Assembly: GCA_012295225.1 (NCBI GenBank) | Contig: WMKK01000002.1 | Coordinates: forward strand, 69,167-133,166 | From: Ostreococcus mediterraneus | Taxonomy: Eukaryota > Chlorophyta > Mamiellophyceae > Mamiellales > Bathycoccaceae | Direction: 5' to 3' | DNA: 64,000 nucleotides | Part shown: piece after piece, positions 36,813-46,057 of the stretch | Layout of the letters: each line of letters begins with the position of its first letter | Numbering within the stretch: the stretch's first letter is position 1 | Translations under genes and position numbers: made by a program | The notes under the pieces: model-generated | Told to the model about the DNA's origin: nothing | The model's input: only the letters and a program-made list of their open reading frames with translations | Database searches by the model: none

Positions 36813-36935
36813 CCATGTAATCACACCGTTCATTTAATAATGCATCACACGCACGCGCTCGCGTCATCCGCTCGCCCGCATCATCGTCAAAAGCCACAAA
36901 AAAAGCGTTTTTTTCCTCACAAACGCACGCGCACC

Positions 36936-37891
36936 ATGGCGCACACGGGACCTGCGAACCGCCTCGACATCCCACTCTTTGACGAGTTCGTCCTCGGCGC
37001 CACGCGCGAGACGTCCAACTCGTCGACGACGGCGGAGGAGCATAAAAACCGCGGGAACGTCGCGTACCGCAAGAAAGAGTACGAAGAGGTGCGCAGTCAA
37101 ACCATATCGCGCCATCCATCTGATTCGTTTCGCTCGCGTACTCGCCCCTCGAACCGCGCACTGACCGTCCCGCGCGCGCGTTCGCGAACGCACACACACA
37201 GGCGTTGATGCATTACATCGAAGCGTACAAGATGAACGACCGCGACGTGGCGCTGTTGACGAATATGTCGGCGGCGTGCATGGCGTTGAAGCGCTACGAG
37301 GACGCGGCGGATGTCGCGCATGCGGCAACCATGAGCGATCCTACGTGGGCGAAAGGGTGGTATCGACATGCGTTGGCGCTCGAGGCGTCTGGGGATCTTC
37401 GTAGGGCGGTGGAGGTGCTCGAAGATGGTTTGGATAACATTGGCGAGAATGAGCAGATGCGCGCGTTGTACGTCAAGTTGGCGTTCATGTATGAAGAGGA
37501 CGAGTTGAGTGCGGCGGAGATGAAGGAGAGAGGAAACGAAGCGTTGAAGAGAGGTAAAATACCAGCAGCTGTAGAGTGGTACACGCGCGGTATCGCTAAG
37601 AGTGGGACGTCGAATGAGGTGCTGACGGCGTTGTATAATAACCGCGCCGAGTGCCGCCGACGCGAGTACGAGCACGAAAAAGTAATAGCCGATTGCAAAG
37701 AGGTGTTAAAGCTTGACTCGAATAACATCAAAGCGAATTTACGTATGGCGGTAGCGTATGAACAATTAGAAAAGTTTGCTGACGCGATCGAGGCGTATGA
37801 GCGCCTATTGAAACTTGACGCGAAGGATACGCATCAAGTTCGAGAACGCATCACGCGCTGTCGCGTCAGCGAGCGTTACATGAAGAACTGA
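36936..37891 (+). CDS. TPR co-chaperone-like protein, two exons
   Basis: Exon 1 36936-37088 (51 codons), intron 37089-37201 (113 bp, GTGCGC...ACAG, phase 0), exon 2 37202-37891; about 280 residues. The splice lies inside the first TPR and restores it: AEEHKNRGNVAYRKKEYEE followed by ALMHYIEAYKMNDRD. Two blocks of three TPRs are visible; the second begins EMKERGNEALKRGKIPAAVEWYTRGI. This Lys-x3-Asn-like clamp arrangement (KNRGN, NMSA, K; KERGN, NNRAE) is like HOP/STI1 domains that bind Hsp70 or Hsp90 C-termini. No DP, J or catalytic domain. The intron ends in a CA-rich tract. Confidence 0.88.
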
Positions 37892-38062
37892 CCAAACGCG
37901 AGATCATGCGAGCATAAATGTAGCAAACGATGCGAACAAAAAGTAGTCTAAGTGCTGCGGCTCGCGCGCGTGATGTATACATTCAAGACGCCGGCTGTAG
38001 CAAATGTGTAGTGTACAATGTTAAAAACATGCGTGTGGCTCGCGCGCGCTAAACGCCATCAT

Positions 38063-38962
38063 CTATTCAATCGCCCTATACAGCGTAATCTCCTGCTGCT
38101 TGAAATACCGTCGATCCCATTCATCAATGAGCACTAAATTCAAAAAGTACTTGACGCTAAACTTGTTGTTCACCTTGTTGTACGTCGGAGTCAAATCGTA
38201 CGGAGACAGAAACAACCGTACGGGAATCGATTCCCCGCGCACAGGCGCCCCATCCATGACTTCATACTTGGCGATTGTTTCACTCTCGCTATGCGTGCTC
38301 GTTCCGCTCTCTGTACTTTCACGACGACGAATCTCGAGTTCCATGTGCTTAATCTTTATGCGCACCAAAAGAAAGTAAATCTTCCCCACCACGACGTCCC
38401 GAAGCGAATATTTCGCCTTGGCGTACTCAAACTCTATGTGCAAACAATCTTCAATGCCAACCTCCATTCGGATAGAGCTATTTATCTCTGGCGCAAGCGG
38501 TAGCGGGTTGCGTACCCAATACTTAAACTCGTGCACGACGTTGCTCGCGTACGATCGACTCACCGTCACGCGCAACAAATATCGTAACCGCACATTAATC
38601 CCATGATAACTCTCATACTGCGCATCGACGGTTTTGAACTCAAATGGTATGCTCTTCGGGGCGTTGAGTTCACCGGGCAACTCGAGATCGCGCGTGAGCG
38701 TTAAAAAATCCAACGTCGCGCCTCGATCGTAGTACAGCTCAATCTGACCGATGAGCTCAATGCGCACGCCGCGGTGCTCCACCTTCTTCCCGGGCACGGG
38801 TGCGATGTGTACGTGTCCAGCGATGGTGTCGCCAGATTTGAAAAGCGGTAAGTGCTCGTGCGCGGTGGCTTGTTCGTTTTTAACGCTCACCATGGGTTGG
38901 GCATCCGCCGCGGCGTACGCGACGTCTACGGTGCACACCTTACCGAACCCGAGGAACGACAT
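38063..38962 (-). CDS. VPS26: Retromer subunit VPS26
   Basis: Arrestin-fold subunit of the retromer, which returns cargo receptors from endosomes to Golgi. 299 residues, typical length. Recognised from GDTIAGHVHIAPVPGKKVEHRGVRIELIGQIE, the EKKSIPFEFKTVDAQYESYHGINVRLRYLL-like core (SIPFEFKTVDAQYESYHGIN) and the C-terminal half GIEDCLHIEFEYAKAKYSL, VVGKIYFLLVRIKIKHMELEI and DEWDRRYFKQQEITLYR. Both arrestin halves are complete. Single exon, ATG at 38962. Confidence 0.97.
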   Translation of the reverse strand: MSFLGFGKVCTVDVAYAAADAQPMVSVKNEQATAHEHLPLFKSGDTIAGHVHIAPVPGKKVEHRGVRIELIGQIELYYDRGATLDFLTLTRDLELPGELNAPKSIPFEFKTVDAQYESYHGINVRLRYLLRVTVSRSYASNVVHEFKYWVRNPLPLAPEINSSIRMEVGIEDCLHIEFEYAKAKYSLRDVVVGKIYFLLVRIKIKHMELEIRRRESTESGTSTHSESETIAKYEVMDGAPVRGESIPVRLFLSPYDLTPTYNKVNNKFSVKYFLNLVLIDEWDRRYFKQQEITLYRAIE

Positions 38963-39195
38963 CGTGCGCGACGCGACGAATCAGTGATGCACACCAAGGC
39001 GTCGCGGTGCGCGCTCGACGTGGTGCGCGTGCGCGTGCGTGGCGAATTATGACGTCGGGGAGTGGTCGGTGTGTGAGCTACTGTTACAACTGTTACGTTT
39101 GTCCCGGAGCGGGACGTCAAAGCCTCTAATATGCCCACGCGCGAATGTGGGGTTGGACGAACGCGCGAAGGACTTGTGTTTCACATCGAGTGAAT

Positions 39196-40329
39196 CTACT
39201 TGCGTCCACTGTTTGATGCGTTCTTCTTCTTTGCGGCTTTCTTTTCAGCCTTTTCCATTTCGCGACGCTGCGCGCGAGGCAATTTCGCGTACTCCGCCTT
39301 GGCCGCCTTGACCTTATTTTCTTCTTCAAGCTCCTCAGGCGTGGGCACCGGGGGCGTGCTCGACGCCACCCAAAGCTGTGACACCCACTTTTCGTGACCG
39401 TCTACCGCGAGCGTGGCCGTATGGAGCGTGCGCGCGTCTGGCATGCACGCGGCGCTCGACGGGAAAAACACCAACGCCTTGCCCTTCTTCGGTTGCACTT
39501 CAACACCTAAATGCTCGAATCGCGTCGCACCGCCTTGTTCGACGTCATTCAAGTACACCAAAATCGTCGCACGGCGCTGATAGCCTTTATCTGCGGCGAC
39601 TGCGATTGGAAATCCATCCTCGTGCGCCTTGAAAAATTCTCCACCAGAATAGTGCGCGACTTGCGGGAGCTCAAACGACCACTTCTTCTCCCCAGCCTTG
39701 GGCGCGCGAAACGCATCATCCTTCGCGCTCAACCCTTCCACAGCGGGTAATAAATATTCAGCTCGCTTCAAGATGGCCTTCTTCGTCGCGTGCGATTCTA
39801 AACCATGCGAATTCAACGCCACGGTGCGCGACGTGCGAATGTTTTCGTTATTCGCCCCGCCGATGGCGCTCATCGCCAACCCTCCGCATGCCTCCGCGCT
39901 CGCCACGAGCGTGTCGCATTCCATGGCAGATAAAAAATTATCCACAGTGAATACCGGTGGATCGATGTTCAACACGCGCAAGCCGGGCATGTCAGCCACG
40001 CGCACGCTCATAAACTCAAAGCTCAGAAACCCAGTGAACGATGTGCGCCACTCTTCCGGGGCATCCTTGAGCAACACGCCGCCCTCGAGGAGCTGGTCGG
40101 GTAAAATCTTTGATAACGTTTTGCGTTCGTGCGCTGGGACGAATCGCGGCTTTTCTTCGTTGCCGTCGTCGCCGTCGGTGGCTCGGCGCGAGACGTCGCG
40201 GAGTTGACCTAGGCCCTGAAGTGTCGGAGAGACGGTGCGCGCTCGCACGTGCGTGCGGCGCGGCGCGTGGTGCGCGGTGTGCGGTGCGCGCGTGAGTGCG
40301 CTGAGCGCGTGCGGCGCGACGGCGGACAT
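39196..40329 (-). CDS. Prolyl 4-hydroxylase-type 2-oxoglutarate/Fe(II) dioxygenase
   Basis: Hydroxylates prolyl residues (or a related substrate) using 2-oxoglutarate, O2 and Fe(II). 377 residues. The double-stranded beta-helix carries the metal triad: His236 and Asp238 in HEDGFP, His303 in RTLHTATL, and Lys314 in HEKWV as the 2-oxoglutarate salt-bridge residue, with the expected ten-residue gap. VFTVDNFLSAMECDTLV marks the start of the P4H domain near 130. The first about 45 residues are Arg/Ala/Ser/His-rich and probably an organelle or secretory targeting segment. The C-terminus is Lys/Glu-rich with KKAAKKKN. Same strand as VPS26, 233 bp upstream of its start. Confidence 0.93.
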   Translation of the reverse strand: MSAVAPHALSALTRAPHTAHHAPRRTHVRARTVSPTLQGLGQLRDVSRRATDGDDGNEEKPRFVPAHERKTLSKILPDQLLEGGVLLKDAPEEWRTSFTGFLSFEFMSVRVADMPGLRVLNIDPPVFTVDNFLSAMECDTLVASAEACGGLAMSAIGGANNENIRTSRTVALNSHGLESHATKKAILKRAEYLLPAVEGLSAKDDAFRAPKAGEKKWSFELPQVAHYSGGEFFKAHEDGFPIAVAADKGYQRRATILVYLNDVEQGGATRFEHLGVEVQPKKGKALVFFPSSAACMPDARTLHTATLAVDGHEKWVSQLWVASSTPPVPTPEELEEENKVKAAKAEYAKLPRAQRREMEKAEKKAAKKKNASNSGRK

Positions 40330-40473
40330 CGTGCGCGTGTTAAATTATGACGACGACTTTGAGCGCGCGCGTCGCTGGAGCCGCGAGGGGGCGTGCGCTT
40401 TATCGACGCGTCTCAATGTCGCTACAATTCGCTAGAACTCGCGCGCACGCGAGAGCGCTGATTGAACAGCGCG

Positions 40474-41790
40474 CTATGTATACGATAGTTTCGATAGCAC
40501 CGTCAAGCCAAATCCAATGCCAATGAATGTGGCGACGGTGTAGCCTAACACGCCGACGAGGAGCGCCGGGACGATGAGCGATTTCCATGACTTGGTGCTC
40601 GCCATGGCTGCAGCGGTCGTTGGACCACCAACGCACGCATTCGACGCTAGTAACGCCAATGCCTTGTCGAACCGACACACCTTGGCGATGGCGAGTAAGA
40701 AGACGACGTGGAATGCGACTTGAATGCTCGAGAAGAAGAACAATGACGGCGCCGTGGTCACCATTTCGCGAATGGACCCAGACGCGCCGACGGAGACAAA
40801 GAACGCCTGCATGACGAGCGTCGCCATGGATTCCCCCGATCCTGCGATCGCGGCGAGTTTCTTCGGCATCGCTGTCGCCAACGCCACGGTGACGAGGGTG
40901 ATGATGGGAATCTCCATGCCTGTCCATCCCAACGCGCGCGTCGCGGATTTCGCGGCAAAGCCCACGGCGCACGCCAACGTCAGCGCGTACGACGCCTTTC
41001 TTACACTAAATGGCGCCAATCCCTCCCCTTCAACCGCTACGCCGCCTTCGGCGTCATTATTGCTATCATTGCCTATCGCCGCCAACGTCGCTTTGGTCGG
41101 CATCACGCCTTTCGCGAGCGCGAACAGTCCCGCAAAGTACAACGCGTTCATTAAATTATCCGCGCACAACGCGGCGCTCATCATCGTCGGCTGTATCTCC
41201 AGCGCATTCGCCACCGCCACAAAGTTCACCGCGCCGCCAATGTGTCGAGCCATCAACGCGCTCGCTATTTTCCATCCCTCATCACCGAGAGCGCGCATTG
41301 GAACGGCGAAATACGCGACGAGCGTGCCCAACGTCGTCCCGAGCGCGCCGACGACAAACGCCGGCAACAACGCCGCGCTCCCTTTAATCACGCGCTTGAC
41401 ATCCGCCGTGTACAGTAACATCGGCACAGCGAGCGGCAATAAAACACCATTAATCGCGTCATACACGGGCGACGCGATCGGAATGAGCCCGACGTTTGCG
41501 GCGACGAGCGCCGCAACGCTCGACGCCAGCGGAGCGCCGCCCGCCGCCGCGCCCCAAGGCTTCGTCTCCGCCCATAACCCGAACGCGCTGAGCGCGAACA
41601 CGGCGGTGTACATCCCAAACGGGTCTGTGGGCGCGATGAGCGCGCACGGAACGACGCGAGTGCGCGTGCGCGGCGGTGCAGTCGATGGAGCTGTGTGTCC
41701 TCGCGCGGGTGCTTTTGGAGCTCGACCACGGTGCGCGCGCGTCACGCGCGCGTGCGCGCGCGCGCTCGGCGCGTGCGACGGCGTCGACAT
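40474..41790 (-). CDS. DUF819 (YjcL-like) polytopic membrane protein, probably plastidial
   Basis: 438 residues. After a basic 50-residue leader (MSTPSHAPSARAHARVTRAH...), the chain has about 10-12 hydrophobic segments. The segments PVYDAINGVLLPLAVPMLLYTADVKRVI, ALLPAFVVGALGTTLGTLVAYF, ALMARHIGGAVNFVAVANALEI and MMSAALCADNLMNALYFAGLF, followed at the end by LALLASNACVGGPTTAAAMASTKSW, are the DUF819 pattern: two inverted halves resembling sodium/solute symporters. Bacterial and plant members are of unknown substrate. The middle loop is acidic and short. Single exon, 144 bp from the hydroxylase start. Confidence 0.9.
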   Translation of the reverse strand: MSTPSHAPSARAHARVTRAHRGRAPKAPARGHTAPSTAPPRTRTRVVPCALIAPTDPFGMYTAVFALSAFGLWAETKPWGAAAGGAPLASSVAALVAANVGLIPIASPVYDAINGVLLPLAVPMLLYTADVKRVIKGSAALLPAFVVGALGTTLGTLVAYFAVPMRALGDEGWKIASALMARHIGGAVNFVAVANALEIQPTMMSAALCADNLMNALYFAGLFALAKGVMPTKATLAAIGNDSNNDAEGGVAVEGEGLAPFSVRKASYALTLACAVGFAAKSATRALGWTGMEIPIITLVTVALATAMPKKLAAIAGSGESMATLVMQAFFVSVGASGSIREMVTTAPSLFFFSSIQVAFHVVFLLAIAKVCRFDKALALLASNACVGGPTTAAAMASTKSWKSLIVPALLVGVLGYTVATFIGIGFGLTVLSKLSYT

Positions 41791-41933
41791 GCGCGATACG
41801 AGTGCGAGCGATCGGCGCGTGCGACGACGGCGACGGCGGCGACGGCGGCGACGGCGCGTTGTGAAGACGAGCGCACAACCAACCCAAGCTCAAAAAGTCT
41901 CCACTTTGTGCCTCGCGCGAACGTGCGGTGACC

Positions 41934-42134
41934 ATGCCGGGCGCGCCATCGCGGGCGGGTGTGCAGCCGGCGGCGTCGCAACCGCGGGTGTTCATAGGGG
42001 TGATGATTGGGTTGGCCATCGCGGCGATACCGTTTGGGTTTAAAGAGTTTAGACGACGCGAGTACGCGGTGGCAGAGGCGCGGGACAACGCGTACGCTAA
42101 GGATGACGCGAGAAACGCGCGGTTGAAACGTTAG
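41934..42134 (+). CDS. Small single-pass membrane protein, unknown
   Basis: 66 residues from ATG 41934. A Ser/Pro/Ala N-terminus, one helix near 19-36 (RVFIGVMIGLAIAAIPFGF), then a basic amphipathic helix (KEFRRREYAVAEARDNAYAKDDARNARLKR). The shape is like small mitochondrial inner-membrane assembly factors, but no family is recognised. Shares a 143-bp divergent promoter with the DUF819 gene. Coding supported only by frame, ATG and composition. Confidence 0.58.
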   Translation: MPGAPSRAGVQPAASQPRVFIGVMIGLAIAAIPFGFKEFRRREYAVAEARDNAYAKDDARNARLKR

Positions 42135-42240
42135 AAAGAAATGTGCATAGCAGTGGTGTTTGAATGTGTGTGTGCGCGCGCGCGCGATGGGTTTGTTGTG
42201 AGCTACTAGGTTGGTTATATGATTACATAAATTTTACGGT

Positions 42241-44566
42241 TTAACGCGCGCGTCTCGTCGTCGCCACGGTGATCATATCCTTTGTCCAACGCATCGCGCG
42301 ACGAAGATCATGATCGGTTTCGAATGCACGATCTTCGAGAGCGTGCGCGCCTTGCTTCCCAGACGCGTCCGTGAACACCACGAGCCGCGACGCCGTAGCG
42401 AGTAAAATTTCGCTCCCATCCACAAAGTTACATTGCACCGTTCGATTGGATAAACGCCAAAACACACCCTTGGATGTGCGGAAGCAGTCTTTTACGTATG
42501 GTGCGCCTTCTTCGTCGCTGGTCGTGGCGTAGGGCGCGACGGTGTGCGATAAAGATAGCGCCGCGGATAAACCGCCGCGCGACGTCTCAATCGGCTTGGC
42601 ATCGGCGTCGGCTAATAATCTCGACCTGAACGACGAAGCGATGGTGATCTTCTTGTTCACATCGCGATCAGGTGGAGTATCGCGTTCGATATCCAGACGC
42701 ACGGTCTCGGGCGCGCTCGCACCGCGCTCAATCGCTGGAATGTCTGGCGCGACTCTATACGCCACGACTGTCGGCGACTCAAACACCAACCGCGAGCGGT
42801 CGTTGAAAATGACCCCGACGCTCCCGTCGCTCAACACGTAGCCGACACCAAACTTTGAAGTAAAATCCCACCACTGCTTTACCCACAAGTGCGGGAAATC
42901 GGCGATGGTTACCTTTGGTGGCGAACGCGCGAGACGTAAACTATCGAATTCGTCGGCGATACGGCTGGCGTCGGCGCCTCCGCCGCGCGACGCCAAAGCC
43001 GACGCGTTGGATGCGTTGCGCTCGCGCGCGTATGACGGCGACCGTGAATTCAATACATCTTCAAGCACTGGAAGCTTCTTCGTCGAAACCGCCTTTGTTT
43101 TTGGCGATCCAACTGGAACGCGCAACGGCGTCTTCGGCGCGGCGCTTCGCGCGCCGTTATCCACAGCGCGCAACGGCGAACGCGCACCCACGTCCACGTC
43201 CACGTCACCATTTGCTGACGACGATTCAACGACTTTACGCGATTTCGGCGTCGGAGACTCTGGCGCACGAGGCGTGTAAGGCGTCGGTTTGACGTCGCTC
43301 AACGTCCAATCGCTCGCCCCGCGCTTGAGCAGCGGGTGACTCGCGATTTCTTGGAAACTCGGTCGATGGCCTGGTTCCGGATGCAGCGCCGCGCGAATGA
43401 GCTCTTTCGTAGATTCCTCGACGACGACGTCGGGTGGGAACGAATAATCCCCCGCTCGAATGCGCTTGTACGTTTGTTTGATTTCCTTGGTTTGAAACGG
43501 CGGCGAGCCAAAGAGCAGCGTGTACAAAATCACACCAAAGGACCACGTGTCAACTTCGTAGGAATGTCCCATGCCTTTTGACCCTTCGAGGACTTCAGGA
43601 GCGATGTAATTCGGCGTGCCACAAATCGTCTTGCGCCGAACGCCGTGCTCCAACGCGCACGCTAACCCAAAATCACCAATCTTCAACCGCGAATCGCGAC
43701 TGCAGCTTTCATCCAAAGCGTCGCCGTGAAACACACCAAGCGTGGGGTCCTTTCCAGGACCAAACTCGGCGTTTGTGACTTCTTCCCATCCACGCTGCGT
43801 AAGAAATAAATTACCAAGCTTCAAATCGCGATGAATAACTTTCATGGCGTGTAAATGATGCCCGGCGGCGACGACTTCGCGCAAATACGGCGCGGCTTCA
43901 TCCTCCGTCAACTTCCCTCGAGTCTTCACCACGTCCGATAGCGTCTTATTCGAACACAACTCCATAATAATATACACATTCGCATCGTCATCGAAGCACC
44001 GCACAAACTTTACCACGTGCGCGCAATCCACCGCGCGATGGATTCGAATCTCTGTTTGCATCTTTTTCCTCGCGCGCTCCTTCGCCAATGACGACTTACT
44101 CACTACCTTGCACGCATACGTCTTCCCCGTGCGCGTCTCATGCACGGCGTACACCATAGCAAACCCTCCTTTCCCGAGCGGTTTCCCTCGCACGTACCGC
44201 CGCGTCTGTCGACCGTGCGTCTCGTCGCTCGTCGCCGCCGCCGACGTCGTCGCGTACGTCTCCGTAATCACCCGCGGACACTTCACCTGCGCCGCGAGAT
44301 CCTTCTTCGTCGGCGATACTCTGCGCAAGAAAAACCACGACGACGATATCACCACCGTCAGTCATCGCCTCACCACGCGCGACGTCACGCGCGACGCAAA
44401 TCATCGCACACGCGTCGTGTAATCACATCGCACCGCAGCACATCAATCGCATAGCTCACCTCTTCTGCGGCGGCGTCACGCACGCCGCGCGCGCGTTCTC
44501 ATCGCCAACGCATCCATCGACGATGTCCTGACGCACCACCGCGCGCGATGGCGGGCCGAGGTCCAT
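42241..44566 (-). CDS. PLK: Polo-like kinase, two exons (5' exon inferred)
   Basis: Mitotic Ser/Thr kinase. The long frame opens with GTG and has an upstream stop; no ATG precedes the kinase core. Exon 1 44566-44460 (ATG GAC CTC..., 35 codons plus two bases) joins via a 139-bp intron (44459-44321, GTGAGC...GCGCAG) to exon 2 44320-42241, with frame conserved over 2187 nt (728 residues). Kinase about residues 80-345: GKPLGKGGFAMVY, CKVV Lys, VIHRDLKLGNLF, DFGLA, CGTPNYIAPEVL with PLK-type T-loop Thr, and DTWSFGVILYTLLFGSPPF. A 38-residue insert sits between catalytic loop and DFG. Polo box 1 starts near 510 (LWVKQWWDFTSKFGVGYVLSDGS), box 2 near 610-720. PLKs are present in green algae but missing from flowering plants. 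Confidence 0.93.
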
Positions 44567-44730
44567 GCCCGCGCCGCAACGCGAACGAATGACGCGCGCG
44601 CGCGAATTCATGGACTGAAGGTTCAAACTTCAAAATCCAACGACCAATCATGACCAGGGAGAGGGACTCATTCGGACACCCGGCACCAAACGTCGATTCG
44701 GATCCACCATGTGACGACCCACGACGTCAC

Positions 44731-45948
44731 ATGACGCCTCTTCCGGCGACGTTCACGCGATGCGCGTACGCGCGTCGATGCGCGCACGGCGTGCGATTGA
44801 AAGATGTGCCCATGCGCTTTCGAACGAGTAGCGTTTTGGGGCGCATGCTGGCGTTCTTGGGCGCGTGGTGTGGGAATGGCGCGCGCGAGACGTCTGGTCC
44901 TCGTGGGAGGACGCGCGAGACGTCTCGTCCTCGGTGCGTGGTGAAAGTCGTGTGCGCCGGGGTGAATCCGGTCGACGCGAAGTACTTGATCGGCGACAAG
45001 CTCTGGCCATGGGTGTCGCGGAAAATTGGGCGAACGTGCGTCGAATCGTTGGGCGTCGGGTTTGATTTCGCCGGCGTGGTCGCGCGCGCCGATCCCGGAA
45101 GCGGCTTCGCGGTCGGCGACGCCGTGTTCGGGTGCGCCGAACCCGGCGCGGGTGCGATCGCAGAGTACGTCGACGTGCCTGCGGATCAAATCGCGAGCAA
45201 AGCGAAGGAGGTGTCGTGGCGCGAAGGCGCGTCGATTGGGTTGTGCGCGGCGACGATCGCGCAAACTCTCGACGTCGTGAAACGTCCTCCGAAGACGGCA
45301 CTCATCGTCGGTGTTTCGGGCGGTCTGGGACACATCGCCGCGCGCGTGCTCAACGCGGAGGGTGTACGGACGATTGTCGGCGTGTGCTCGCAATCGAGCG
45401 TCCAATTCACGTCGGAGGTGTCGCGAAACATTGACGTCGTCGCGTATGACGATTCGTCGCGCTCGCTCGAAGACGCGCTCGCCGATCGCGTCGCTACGCA
45501 TGGGAAATTCGACATTGTCATCGATACAGTGACGAGCAACGACGCACGCGACGCGGCGTGTGATTATCCGAATCGTCTCAGGCCCTTCGTTGACGACACG
45601 CGCGGCAGATACGTGACATTTGGCGGCACACCGTCGCAATGGGCATTTGCCATCATCCGACGCTGCGCCTCTGGCGCCGACGCCGACGCGCGCGCGTCTT
45701 CCTCATCTCTTCCATTCGCCGATCGCCAGCGATCGCTCCAATGGGTGTACTTTCGAGGCTGCGAAAGACAATTGCGATACGTCGTCGACGCGCTCGGCGT
45801 CCGACCAATCGCGCGCGCGGCGTATCCGTTCACAAACGACGGCGTACGACGCGCCATGGACGATTTAAAATCCCGACGCGTCAAGGGTAAAATCGTCATC
45901 GACGTAGATCCAGACACGATCGCGCGCGACGACCCGGCGATCGCGTGA
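44731..45948 (+). CDS. Medium-chain dehydrogenase/reductase (quinone oxidoreductase-like)
   Basis: NAD(P)H-dependent reductase of the zinc-less MDR family, like RTN4IP1 or quinone reductases. From the ATG at 44731 it has 405 residues; the frame is open from an ATG at 44650, but those 27 residues are not MDR-like. VVKVVCAGVNPVDAKYLIGDK and GVGFDFAGVVARADPGSGFAVGDAVFG form the catalytic domain; LIVGVSGGLGHIAARVLNAEGVR is the Rossmann nucleotide site with G-x-G-G-x-G-H-like spacing. The usual zinc-binding Cys/His set is absent. N-terminal to VVKVV there is a small direct repeat RETSGPRGRT / RETSRPR not seen in other MDRs. C-terminal loop has an Ala/Asp insert. Confidence 0.83.
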   Translation: MTPLPATFTRCAYARRCAHGVRLKDVPMRFRTSSVLGRMLAFLGAWCGNGARETSGPRGRTRETSRPRCVVKVVCAGVNPVDAKYLIGDKLWPWVSRKIGRTCVESLGVGFDFAGVVARADPGSGFAVGDAVFGCAEPGAGAIAEYVDVPADQIASKAKEVSWREGASIGLCAATIAQTLDVVKRPPKTALIVGVSGGLGHIAARVLNAEGVRTIVGVCSQSSVQFTSEVSRNIDVVAYDDSSRSLEDALADRVATHGKFDIVIDTVTSNDARDAACDYPNRLRPFVDDTRGRYVTFGGTPSQWAFAIIRRCASGADADARASSSSLPFADRQRSLQWVYFRGCERQLRYVVDALGVRPIARAAYPFTNDGVRRAMDDLKSRRVKGKIVIDVDPDTIARDDPAIA

Positions 45949-46057
45949 TACCACGACATGTTGCAATACCGACGCGCTCGATTCGATTTCAAACGCGCGC
46001 GACAGCTCGCGGGAGCGACCTTCATTCTCTCGCGCGCGCGTCGATCGATCGATCGCG

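Noticed and set aside
40724-42043. 439-codon open frame on the plus strand
   Set aside because: Opposite to the DUF819 gene, which has clear membrane-protein homology; the plus frame is low complexity and overlaps another small gene.
44668-45639. 323-codon minus-strand frame
   Set aside because: Antisense to the MDR reductase; a product of high GC and few stop codons.
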